NCBI RefSeq assembly: GCF_000622085.1
Contig: NZ_JHWL01000003.1
Span: forward strand, 124,001-188,000
Source: Butyrivibrio proteoclasticus P6B7
GTDB taxonomy: Bacteria > Bacillota > Clostridia > Lachnospirales > Lachnospiraceae
Length of the DNA stretch: 64,000 nucleotides
Direction of reading: 5' to 3'
A program made the position numbers and the translations under genes. The first letter of the stretch is position 1; every line of letters starts with the position of its first letter. Below the pieces are notes generated by a model. That model saw nothing but the letters and a program-made list of their open reading frames with translations, ran no database searches and was not told the origin of the DNA. This document shows positions 17,179-24,908 of this stretch, in pieces.

Positions 17179-17207
17179 ACTATACAGTACGATGAATTAT
17201 CTGTCAA
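17179..17207 (-). promoter_or_regulatory. Sigma-A promoter of argS
   Basis: On the minus strand a perfect -35 TTGACA (17207-17202) and TATAGT (17184-17179) are separated by 17 bp. It is one of the best promoters in the window and lies about 260 bp before the argS start codon, leaving room for the leader peptide and attenuator. Confidence 0.85.
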
Positions 17208-17212
17208 CAGGC

Positions 17213-17887
17213 TTATCGCTGGAAGTTCTTTCCGAAGTTATTCCAGAAAAATCCATACTCTTCATTTCTTGCAAATACAAAGGCATAATGAGAATTTCTT
17301 TTTTCCTGTTTAAGGAATTGTAAGCATTCATTCTGATAGGGTGTGGAAAATGTGTGGTTTTCGTAAATTACTATCAACGGAAGATCAGAATAATCCTCGG
17401 CGTTAGTCGTTATGGGCTCTTCAGCAACGAAATTCACTGGTTTATCGCTCTCTTTCTTGATGAGCCTTAGTGGAATCCTGACAAGCTCAGACATGAAGTA
17501 TTCAGAGTAATCAGGAACCTCTTCATCCATAGAACTTAAGTAGGTTCGTACCCATTCTTCTCCAAGCCCCTGTGACGCATATTGTTCCGCAGAAGTGATG
17601 GTGGGGGAGAACATCGGAAGATTCACTTTCTTACCGTAAACAAGCTTCTTGATGGTTTCTGGTGAAAGGTAGAACTCTTCAGCTATTTCCATGATTGAGT
17701 GACCGGCAGAGTAGCGATTGCAAATCATGGCGTTTCGCTTATTTAGTCTGTCACGATAGCCGGATGCTTCACCCCATCCCTTGGCAGATTCCTGCTTTGG
17801 GATATATATCACTTTTCCTTCTGCATACTTTTGAACTTCTTTTAATAGTTTTTCAGGTAGTATATTCTTGGCGTTTTCATATTTCAT
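17213..17887 (-). CDS. CD3324-like HTH protein with unknown C-terminal half
   Basis: A 224-residue protein. The first 90 residues (MKYENAKNILPEKLLKEV ... KVIYIPKQE ... GWGEASGYRDRLNKRN) match the small CD3324/Mor-like family, which carries a helix-turn-helix (SIMEIAEEFYLSPETIKKLVYG) and suggests DNA binding. Family members are usually only about 90 residues. The remaining 130 residues here have no domain I recognise. There is no signal peptide or membrane segment. It ends only a few bases before the argS promoter and lies next to degraded accessory genes. The ribosome binding site is weak. Function unknown; possibly a transcription regulator. Confidence 0.6.
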   Translation of the reverse strand: MKYENAKNILPEKLLKEVQKYAEGKVIYIPKQESAKGWGEASGYRDRLNKRNAMICNRYSAGHSIMEIAEEFYLSPETIKKLVYGKKVNLPMFSPTITSAEQYASQGLGEEWVRTYLSSMDEEVPDYSEYFMSELVRIPLRLIKKESDKPVNFVAEEPITTNAEDYSDLPLIVIYENHTFSTPYQNECLQFLKQEKRNSHYAFVFARNEEYGFFWNNFGKNFQR

Positions 17888-17908
17888 CTAATAAATTCCA
17901 CGCTTTTC

Positions 17909-18616
17909 TTATAGTTTTGCCATGCGTCCTTCTAAGGCATTAAGAGATTTAACGATTGACTCGCAGGACTCAAGATCATCAATTGATGCGTGCCATCTAA
18001 GGGTAACGATTCCCTTATAGTAAGCCATGCACAGGAAACGCTCTTTGAAATTCTCGATCTTTATATTCTTTTTCTTTGCATACTCATAGAGCTTTTCTGG
18101 AACTAAAAGATATGGCTTGTTGAGATCAAGGATTGCAAAATCCATCATGAAATCCATGATTCCGGCTCTTCCCCAATCTGCACAGTAGGTCTTTCCATCA
18201 TCGCCTACGATCATATTGCAAAAGAAGGTATTGTTGTTTGCAAGGAATCTCTGGCCTTCGCAGAATGGAACATACTTAAAAGCCTTATTAGCGATCTCGT
18301 TGTAGTAATCTTCCTTAAGGAAAGTTGTTCCAAACATCTGCTTCCAGTTCTTCCAGTAGCCATCCTCTGGCTCATCCACCATATCTGCGCGAATGAATGC
18401 TTCTACAGTTTTGTATGGAGCCTTGTTATTCTCATCAAACTCGCCATAGCCATCAACTTCAGATACATCTGTAGCTGCAATCTCGAAGATCATATCAAAA
18501 AAGCTTTCATAGCACTTCTCAAATTCCTCAGGCGAAAGCTCATTTGCATTTCTGCCCTTTGGGCTCATCTCTATTTTTTCTTTTGTAAGATTTCTAATAA
18601 AAATGTCTCTATTCAT
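17909..18616 (-). CDS. Aminoglycoside-phosphotransferase-like protein, apparently lacking the catalytic Asp
   Basis: A 235-residue protein whose C-terminal part looks like the large lobe of the APH/choline kinase family. FLANNNTFFCNMIVGDDGKTYCADWGRAGIMDFMMDFAI aligns with the catalytic loop (usually HxDxxxxN) and the following metal-binding IDW/ADW segment. The usual His and Asp of the loop are replaced here by Asn residues, while the metal-loop Asp (ADWGR) is kept. The ATP-binding N-lobe seems missing. It starts at ATG 18616 after GAGGA. It may be a decayed kinase or a pseudokinase. Neighbours (truncated HAD, NUDIX, HTH protein) suggest an accessory region under weak selection. Confidence 0.5.
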   Translation of the reverse strand: MNRDIFIRNLTKEKIEMSPKGRNANELSPEEFEKCYESFFDMIFEIAATDVSEVDGYGEFDENNKAPYKTVEAFIRADMVDEPEDGYWKNWKQMFGTTFLKEDYYNEIANKAFKYVPFCEGQRFLANNNTFFCNMIVGDDGKTYCADWGRAGIMDFMMDFAILDLNKPYLLVPEKLYEYAKKKNIKIENFKERFLCMAYYKGIVTLRWHASIDDLESCESIVKSLNALEGRMAKL

Positions 18617-18789
18617 GTTGTTGTCCTCATCTAATTGTCTTGTGTAATGTTTGTAGTGTCTTTCGTATCAGCGCTTTTACAATTATGATGATAGCAGTAG
18701 CCACAGTGTAAGCAAATAGAGAGAATCGTTATAATAGAACTATACCTATTGTAAAATGAGAATAATCTTTCTCTCAACCTGATATGTAA

Positions 18790-19287
18790 CTAGGCATTGT
18801 TCTTTGCTACACTTACATTACAGCTGAATAACACATTATCTGGGAACAACCTGTTGATTCTTTCTTCTACAACAGATCCAGCATAGGTGATATTACTAAG
18901 CACCGCAGTTCTTATATCATTTTCCCAAAGATAATCAAGGAACTCTTGAATTCCATCGGATGGTTTTCCTGGAGAAGCTGCGTCCCAAAAGATACGGTCA
19001 ATTTCTTCGGCAGAAAGATCAAGCTTAATACCTTGAGATTCATATAGATATTTAGTAAACATGTGGTTTGGAATCTCAACTGTATTCTTAGCTCTCATAA
19101 TCGGATCGAAGCGCTTAAGTTCTTTGTTGATAGCCTCAGCTTCTTTTTGAACTTCTGCAGCAGTGAGATTATATTTATTCTCTACCGCATGGCTAATAAC
19201 TGCCGCAGTTCCTTTGATGCCATCAAACCGTTCTTCTGCTACAAGCGTCTGACCATAATCGAAAAGTATCATCTTGGGTTTAGTCAT
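18790..19287 (-). CDS. HAD-family hydrolase, C-terminally truncated
   Basis: A 165-residue protein with HAD motif I (ILFDYGQTLV) near the N-terminus, a helical cap region (residues about 20-100) and motif II (TAVLSNITYAG). It stops at about the point where family members carry motif III lysine and the motif IV acidic pair needed for magnesium, ending in SCNVSVAKNNA. Normal members are about 210-230 residues. No continuation in another frame is apparent in the 170 bp before the next gene, so a deletion is more likely than a simple frameshift. SD AAGGAG is good. It is probably a non-functional or altered phosphatase. Confidence 0.55.
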   Translation of the reverse strand: MTKPKMILFDYGQTLVAEERFDGIKGTAAVISHAVENKYNLTAAEVQKEAEAINKELKRFDPIMRAKNTVEIPNHMFTKYLYESQGIKLDLSAEEIDRIFWDAASPGKPSDGIQEFLDYLWENDIRTAVLSNITYAGSVVEERINRLFPDNVLFSCNVSVAKNNA

Positions 19288-19314
19288 TAGTTAATACTCC
19301 TTGCATTCAGGTTC

Positions 19315-19809
19315 TTATTTCAAATACTCCCTACACTTATCAAAGTGCATTCCGGAGCAGTTATTTACTCTGGCAATTACATCGTCCACTTCATCTATCT
19401 TGTACCACTTATGGTCATCCACCTCGATGCAATCAGCGAACTCAGCCTTATTCACATAGGCGATGAATCCTATCATGATCAGCTGCTTTGGCTCAAAGTA
19501 ATAACTGGAAACGTACTGACACTTTGTAACTATCTGTCCAGTTTCTTCTTTTACCTCTCTAGCGACAGCTTCTTCAATTGTCTCGCCCTCAACCATATAT
19601 CCTGACACAACGGTCCACTTATCGTTAGATATATAGTTCTGTTTCAAAAGAAGTATCTCATTAAATTCATTTACAACTAAAACTTCAACAACGGGAATTG
19701 GATTTCTTCCATAGATTCTTTTACAAGAAGGACATATCTTACAATCATCATCTCCACATTTGATGTCATCAAGCTTATGTCCGCATTCAGCACAGAATTT
19801 GAATTGCAT
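19315..19809 (-). CDS. NUDIX hydrolase with N-terminal zinc ribbon
   Basis: A 164-residue NUDIX enzyme. Four cysteines (CAECGHKL and CPSCKRIYG, residues about 6-32) form a zinc ribbon as in NudC-type proteins. The NUDIX box is complete: G-YMVEG-E-TIEEAVA-REVKEETG at residues about 70-92. These enzymes hydrolyse nucleoside diphosphates linked to another moiety. NADH pyrophosphatase activity is possible, but the specificity motif of NudC (SQPWPFPxS) is absent, so the substrate is open. It starts at ATG 19809 behind GGGGG, 28 nt upstream of the HAD gene, probably in one transcript. Confidence 0.85.
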   Translation of the reverse strand: MQFKFCAECGHKLDDIKCGDDDCKICPSCKRIYGRNPIPVVEVLVVNEFNEILLLKQNYISNDKWTVVSGYMVEGETIEEAVAREVKEETGQIVTKCQYVSSYYFEPKQLIMIGFIAYVNKAEFADCIEVDDHKWYKIDEVDDVIARVNNCSGMHFDKCREYLK

Positions 19810-20020
19810 AGATTATTACCCCCAAATAGATTATTTAAAGACTGATACACTAACCCCGTCCCATGAGACCATTCATTGTAGCCATGCGCGAACTAGGAAG
19901 CAGAGCTTCCTTCGTCGCGGGCTGGCGCCCTATAAAAAAATGATACATAAAGTTCTTTCGTGAGTAAACTCCCGACGAGCTTTATGTATCATTTTTTGCA
20001 TGGCTTGTAGCCTTTACGAA
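19810..20020. other. Non-coding gap with unexplained hairpin at 19887-19919
   Basis: Between the NUDIX gene and tRNA-Arg. It holds the tRNA terminator and a separate stable hairpin: CGCGA ... AGGAAGC (to 19901), loop AGA, GCTTCCT ... TCGCG (to 19919). This block is more GC-rich than its surroundings. No reading frame with a plausible start is visible. It may be a remnant of another element or a structured RNA. Confidence 0.45.
19934..19998 (-). terminator. Terminator of tRNA-Arg transcript
   Basis: AAAAAATGATACATAAAG pairs perfectly with CTTTATGTATCATTTTTT across a 27-nt loop. Read on the minus strand it ends in a T-run, 23 nt after the tRNA 3' end. Confidence 0.75.
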
Positions 20021-20094
20021 TGTTCCCGATGCGATTCGAACGCACGACCTTTCGCTTAGGAGGCGAACGCTCTATCCTGCTGAGCTACGGAAAC
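20021..20094 (-). tRNA. tRNA-Arg (anticodon CCU)
   Basis: The minus strand folds into a complete cloverleaf. The acceptor stem is GTTTCCG/CGGGAAC (one G-U) with discriminator A. The D-arm is around GCTCAGCAGGATAGAGC, the anticodon stem TTCGC/GCGAA with loop CTCCTAA (anticodon CCT, reading AGG), and the T-arm GTGCG-TTCGAAT-CGCAT. The 3' CCA is not encoded; the cca gene in this window would add it. Confidence 0.95.
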
Positions 20095-20194
20095 ATGACA
20101 AATAGTATATTAACATCATTTTACAAAAGGGGCAAGAGGATAGTAAACTTGATAGTATGTAGTAAAATGCAGAAGTTTTGTGAGGGTTTTGGGG

Positions 20195-21226
20195 ATGAAA
20201 AAAAGGGTTACCTCTTTTGTGGTAATGGCACTTATGCTATTGCTTACAGCCTGTCAGGGAAGTCCCAGACAGGAATCAATTAACTATATATCGGAGAAGT
20301 ACAGCGTACCATCCGATAATCAGCTTATCGTCTATACATCCCATAAAGAGGAAGTATATCTTCCCATAATAAGAGAATTCGAGAATAGAACAGGAATCCT
20401 TGTAGAGATCCACGCTGGCGGAACTGCCGAGATGATGCAGAAAGCAAGGGAGGCCTCAGAAGAGGCTAAGTGTGACATCATGTTTGGTGGTGGTATTGAG
20501 AGCTATGAAGCCCAGAGTGATCTCTTTTTGCCATACGTATGTAGCGAGATCAAGAACCTGGATACCACCTATGTTTCCAAGGAAGGCACCTGGACTGCAT
20601 TCACAGAACTTCCAATCGTATTCATCTATAATAAAAAGCTTTTGTCACCAGCCAAGGCGCCTAGGAGCTGGAGCGATCTTTTTGACCCTGATCTAAAGGG
20701 CAAGATTGCCTTTGCAGACATCAATAATTCTGGAACCAGCTATACCATCATATCAACCATGGAGCAGGTATTTAGCGAATCCTACGACACCCTGCTTCCA
20801 AGGTTCTACCAGCAGCTTGATGGAAATGTCCTGTCATCCTCAGGCTCTGTAATTCCTGAAGTATCAGACGGCACATATCTTGTGGGAATAACTCTTGAAG
20901 AGACCGCTAAGAAGTACATTGCCATGGGCTACGACATATCAATGATCTACCCGTCAGATGGAACCAGCGCAGTACCTGATGGAATCGCCATGGTAAAGAA
21001 TGCGCCCCACTCATACAACGCGGGTAAGTTTATAGACTTCGTGGTGGGTTACGATACCCAGGACTACGCAATGGAGAACTTCTATAGAAGACCCGTAAGG
21101 ACGGACATCACACTTTCGAACAATTATGAGATAGCTAAGCTTATCAAGTTTGATTATAAGAAATCTGCCGTAGAAGAGCCCCAGATCTTTTCCCTGTGGA
21201 ATGATCTGACCAATAAGGAGGACTAG
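20195..21226 (+). CDS. Iron(III)-type extracellular solute-binding lipoprotein
   Basis: A 343-residue lipoprotein with a signal peptide ending in LLLTAC (Cys about residue 20). A binding-protein fold of the FbpA family follows (LIVYTSHKEEVYLPIIREFENRTGI at the mature N-terminus, WSDLFDPDLKGKIAFAD in the middle). I choose ATG 20195, with GAGGG about 8 nt upstream, over a GTG at 20180. It is followed directly by a histidine kinase and a response regulator, with no permease or ATPase nearby. It may therefore present its ligand to the kinase or to the importer at 6-11 kb. The ligand cannot be read from the sequence. Confidence 0.88.
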   Translation: MKKRVTSFVVMALMLLLTACQGSPRQESINYISEKYSVPSDNQLIVYTSHKEEVYLPIIREFENRTGILVEIHAGGTAEMMQKAREASEEAKCDIMFGGGIESYEAQSDLFLPYVCSEIKNLDTTYVSKEGTWTAFTELPIVFIYNKKLLSPAKAPRSWSDLFDPDLKGKIAFADINNSGTSYTIISTMEQVFSESYDTLLPRFYQQLDGNVLSSSGSVIPEVSDGTYLVGITLEETAKKYIAMGYDISMIYPSDGTSAVPDGIAMVKNAPHSYNAGKFIDFVVGYDTQDYAMENFYRRPVRTDITLSNNYEIAKLIKFDYKKSAVEEPQIFSLWNDLTNKED

Positions 21227-21229
21227 GAT

Positions 21230-22957
21230 ATGAACATTATCAGACAGTCCTTCAAAAGACAGATCTTTGCAATCTTCCTTACAGTCACACTTATATTACT
21301 GGCCATAACCGGTATCACCACCATCCAGGGATTCCAGGCTCGTCTTAAGTACGACTATGAGAAAAAAGACATTGAGCAGAATCAGACCATAGATCAGAAC
21401 CTGGAAAGCGACCTGGAGATCGCAGAGACAGCTCTTTTATCTCTGTCGGGGAACCAGACAATAATAGAAGCCCTTACTACGTCCAAGAATAATTCGCTTG
21501 CCATCTACACCGAGCTGTACAAGGCCCTTCGAGAGATCAGGGACTTTGCTACGGTAGATATCTACCAGGGTAGCGAGTGCAAGTACAGCACCAATACTAA
21601 GTCTGTGTCAAAAGAGCTACCTCTTAACTACTCAGTACTTAGGGAGGCAAGTGCCAACAGCTCTCAGATAGTGTACTCTCTGGATCCAACCACATCTTCG
21701 GAGACAGGAGCAGCTCTTTTGATGGTAAAGCAGATCGTGGGCGGCGAAACACCGGGCTTTGTTATCATCAGATTTGAGAAGAGCGAACTGGAAAAAAGAC
21801 TTCGTACAAACATAAATGCCAAGGATGGATTCATGCTGACAGACAAGTACCTGAGGCCTTTCTGCCTCATTGGCACTGCGGAGGATGGTAATGAGCTGGA
21901 TGTAATAAGAGACAACCTCTTTAACGGACAACCCTACAACGCCAACATCAGCAACAATGTCTATATGGATGAAATCGGATCAACAGGCCTTATTGGAATC
22001 TATATCACACCGCCAGCCCTGGGCGAAGCTGCAGCCACAGTCAGTTACCAGATTCTTTTCATCGAGATCATATTCAGTGTTGTGATATGTCTTATTGTGG
22101 CATCCAGACTTAGCGTATATTTTTCAAAGCCCATAAACACGCTGGCTCTTGGAATGAAGCGATTTAGAAAGGGTGACTTTGACACCAAGATAGAGCTTAA
22201 CAGAGACGACGAATTCGAGCAGCTGGCTGTTGGCTTTAACAAGATGACATCCCAGCTTAAGCAGACCATGGATGAGCGAGTTCAGGCAGAGCGCACCATC
22301 AACGAGACCAGAATTCAGATGATGCAGGCTCAGCTCAATCCACATTTCCTATACAACACTTTAGATACCATCAAGTGGGTGGCTAAGGCCAACAACGTGC
22401 CGGAGGTTGCCACCATGTCGGCATCCCTTGCTGGAATCCTTAGGACCAGTATCTCTGAGCACCAGTTCTGTAGGCTGTCAAAAGAGCTGGAGCTAATCGA
22501 GAATTATTGCGAGATTCAGAAGATCAGATTCGAAGATAAGTTTGATCTTACTATAGATGTTCCTGAGGAAATAAAAGAAGCTGTGATTCCTAAGCTGATA
22601 TTGCAGCCCATTGTAGAAAACGCCATTATCCATGGAATGGACGAAACAGAAAATGGACATATCTACGTGGCAGCTGTTAAGAATACGCTGCTGGGACAGG
22701 ATGTTCTTAAGATCTCAATTCAGGATGATGGAAAGGGCATTAGCGATGAGATGATGCAGGCCCTTAACAACGACGATGTGGAGACACTTAAGGGACACCT
22801 TGGTCTTAACAATGTAAATACGATCATAAGGCTATACTATGGTAAGGATTATGGAGTTATGGCGTTCAGGCCAAGCGAAGGCGGAACTGTCATGATCGTG
22901 ACGCTGCCATACTCAGAAAAGGAGCCGGTTAGAACCGACTCAGGGAGTGAAAAATGA
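21230..22957 (+). CDS. YesM/LytS-type sensor histidine kinase
   Basis: A 575-residue membrane kinase. There are two membrane segments (about residues 11-32 and 274-296) with a 240-residue extracytoplasmic sensor between them, then a HAMP domain. The His_kinase motif QAQLNPHFLYNTLD has its phosphorylated His at about residue 372. The ATPase domain has N-box PIVENAIIHGM, DDGKGI and GHLGLNNV. The start is 3 nt after the binding-protein stop, with AAGGAGG inside that gene, and it overlaps the regulator by 4 nt. The trio is thus translationally coupled: the kinase should sense an extracellular cue, possibly through the lipoprotein. Confidence 0.94.
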   Translation: MNIIRQSFKRQIFAIFLTVTLILLAITGITTIQGFQARLKYDYEKKDIEQNQTIDQNLESDLEIAETALLSLSGNQTIIEALTTSKNNSLAIYTELYKALREIRDFATVDIYQGSECKYSTNTKSVSKELPLNYSVLREASANSSQIVYSLDPTTSSETGAALLMVKQIVGGETPGFVIIRFEKSELEKRLRTNINAKDGFMLTDKYLRPFCLIGTAEDGNELDVIRDNLFNGQPYNANISNNVYMDEIGSTGLIGIYITPPALGEAAATVSYQILFIEIIFSVVICLIVASRLSVYFSKPINTLALGMKRFRKGDFDTKIELNRDDEFEQLAVGFNKMTSQLKQTMDERVQAERTINETRIQMMQAQLNPHFLYNTLDTIKWVAKANNVPEVATMSASLAGILRTSISEHQFCRLSKELELIENYCEIQKIRFEDKFDLTIDVPEEIKEAVIPKLILQPIVENAIIHGMDETENGHIYVAAVKNTLLGQDVLKISIQDDGKGISDEMMQALNNDDVETLKGHLGLNNVNTIIRLYYGKDYGVMAFRPSEGGTVMIVTLPYSEKEPVRTDSGSEK

Positions 22958-23715
22958 TTAAAGTTCTAATTGTTGATGATGAAAAATACGTAAGAATGGG
23001 AATAAAGGGAGAGACCGACTGGTCCCTGATAGGGTGCGAGGTTGTTGGAGAAGCATCTAACGGCGAAGAGGCTCTTAAGGTGGCGGAGGAGGTTCATCCT
23101 GATCTTGTTATCTCTGATATCAAGATGCCCAAGATGGATGGCATAGAGCTGGCAGAAAAGCTCATAGATAAATATCCCAACATTAAGGTGATCTTCCTTA
23201 CAGCCTATAACGAATTCGAGTACGCAAGACAGGCGATTCGAATCGGAGTGTCGGATTATCTTTTAAAACCCTTCCAGGACGGCGAACTTGAGGGGGCGAT
23301 ACAAAAGCTTTTACATCTTCACCCCAACGGATCAATTGAAGAGAATGAACTTGAAAACGAACTGATTCCTCTTAAGAAAAAAGAAGAAATCACTAACAAA
23401 TACGTTCAGAATGCTATAGAATACATAGAGAACAACTACGCAAGCAAAGACTTTAGTGTTGGTGGGCTTTCCGAGGCCCTTGCAGTGAGCGAGGGACATA
23501 TCAGCAGACTCTTTAAGTCCGAGTGCGATATCAGCATCAACAACTATGTGACCAGATATCGTATCAGGAAGGCCATGGACTTTCTTAAGGATGTAAACGT
23601 TAAGGTCTACGAAGTTGCTGATAAAGTGGGCTATCAGGACATAGCTTACTTTTCAAATACATTTAAAAAACTGGCGGGCAAATCCCCATCAGATTATCAG
23701 GCAAAAGGATTATAA
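22954..23715 (+). CDS. AraC-type response regulator (YesN family)
   Basis: A 253-residue regulator. The receiver domain (residues 1-120) has the acidic pair IVDDE, phosphoacceptor Asp55 (LVISDIKMPKMDG), a Thr/Lys switch (FLTAYNEFE, LLKPF) and a C-terminal AraC DNA-binding domain with two HTH motifs (VGGLSEALAVSEGHISRLFK and VYEVADKVGYQDIAYFSNTF). It overlaps the kinase gene by ATGA. It is the obvious output of the kinase. Candidate targets are the importer operon at 11163 or the esterase gene 2 nt downstream, but direct evidence is lacking. Confidence 0.95.
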   Translation: MIKVLIVDDEKYVRMGIKGETDWSLIGCEVVGEASNGEEALKVAEEVHPDLVISDIKMPKMDGIELAEKLIDKYPNIKVIFLTAYNEFEYARQAIRIGVSDYLLKPFQDGELEGAIQKLLHLHPNGSIEENELENELIPLKKKEEITNKYVQNAIEYIENNYASKDFSVGGLSEALAVSEGHISRLFKSECDISINNYVTRYRIRKAMDFLKDVNVKVYEVADKVGYQDIAYFSNTFKKLAGKSPSDYQAKGL

Positions 23716-23717
23716 AA

Positions 23718-24851
23718 ATGGAAAACTTAAGAGTAGTAGAAATCAAAGACATTCCTTCAAAGGAGATCAACATCTTCGGAAGACTTGGAAAAGTAAGACA
23801 GCCACTGCCACTTCTTTTTAACGGAAGTGGAGTGGAAATCGTAGTTACTGGGTCAGATCTTTGGATCGACATTGAGACAGATTCAGATTTTCATGAGCCA
23901 TGGATTGCCTATGAACTAAATGGCGCATTCATGTCCAGACAGATGATGCTACCTGGTGAGCACAGCATATGTCTTTTTAGAAATATGGAACCATCAACTC
24001 CAAAGAGAGTTAGATTCTACAGAGAGCTTCAGGCCATGAGCGAAGCCAACAGATGTAAGGTTCTTGTTAAGGGCTTTAGACTGGACGGCGAATTCTGTGA
24101 GGTGCCAAAGTATACAAGAAAGCTTGAATTTATCGGAGACAGCATAACATCCGGTGAAGGCAGCTACGGCGCAGTTACTGATGTGGACTGGCTTGCAATG
24201 TACATGAGTGCTTCCGTCAACTATGCAACCATGACGGCAAAAGAGCTAAAGGCTGACTACCACATTTTCTCTCAGGGAGGATGGGGAGTTTACTGCGGAT
24301 GGGACAACGATGTAAGACATAACATCCCATCAGTTTATGAGAAGGTCTGCGGTCTTGCCTTTGGAGATCCTGTGGCTACAGAGCTTGGAACACTGGAGCC
24401 ATATGATTTTGACAGCTGGCAGCCAGATGCTATTGTCGTCAACCTTGGAACTAATGACGCTACCTCTTTTAACCAGCCACCTCTCTATATTCCAGAGGAA
24501 GATAAGACCTATAAGATGAGGCTTAACGAAGACGGTTCATATAACAGAGAGGATGAGCTTAAGATAGTTGGAGCTGTTGAGAACTTCCTTACCATGCTTA
24601 GAAAGCACAGCCCAAAGGCCCACATCGTATGGGCCTACGGAATGCTTGGATCAGACCTTAACCTGGCTATAACAGAGGGAATTAACAACTACAGAAGTAA
24701 GAGTGGAGATCAGAATGTATCCTTCTTCCAGCTTCCAAACACCACAATGGAAACCTATGGAGCCCACATGCATCCAGGACTTAAGTCCCATGAGAATGCT
24801 ACAAAAGAGCTAACTCATTATCTTAGAGTGAAACTTAACTGGAACGACTAA
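23718..24851 (+). CDS. SGNH/GDSL esterase, CE2-like carbohydrate acetyl-esterase
   Basis: A 377-residue protein without a signal peptide. The N-terminal 125 residues look like a beta-sandwich (jelly-roll) domain as in CE2 acetyl esterases. The SGNH hydrolase follows: nucleophile block FIGDSITSGEGSYG, the Gly block QGGWGVYCGW, the Asn block NLGTNDATSF and the C-terminal His in YGAHMHPGLKSH. CE2 enzymes remove acetyl groups from plant polysaccharides or glycans. Lack of a signal peptide suggests intracellular action on imported oligosaccharides. It begins 2 nt after the response regulator and is likely co-transcribed with the sensory trio, which hints that the signal is glycan-related (inference). 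Confidence 0.85.
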   Translation: MENLRVVEIKDIPSKEINIFGRLGKVRQPLPLLFNGSGVEIVVTGSDLWIDIETDSDFHEPWIAYELNGAFMSRQMMLPGEHSICLFRNMEPSTPKRVRFYRELQAMSEANRCKVLVKGFRLDGEFCEVPKYTRKLEFIGDSITSGEGSYGAVTDVDWLAMYMSASVNYATMTAKELKADYHIFSQGGWGVYCGWDNDVRHNIPSVYEKVCGLAFGDPVATELGTLEPYDFDSWQPDAIVVNLGTNDATSFNQPPLYIPEEDKTYKMRLNEDGSYNREDELKIVGAVENFLTMLRKHSPKAHIVWAYGMLGSDLNLAITEGINNYRSKSGDQNVSFFQLPNTTMETYGAHMHPGLKSHENATKELTHYLRVKLNWND

Positions 24852-24872
24852 ACGTAATATCAAACAAAAATA

Positions 24873-24908
24873 TAACACCTGCCTATGTTCATTTAAGGCA
24901 GGTGTTTG
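24873..24908. terminator. Bidirectional terminator between esterase and GGDEF genes
   Basis: AACACCTGCCT (24874-24884) pairs with AGGCAGGTGTT (24896-24906) around an 11-nt loop, with T-rich sequence on the + side. It overlaps the last codons of the opposing GGDEF gene. Confidence 0.8.
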
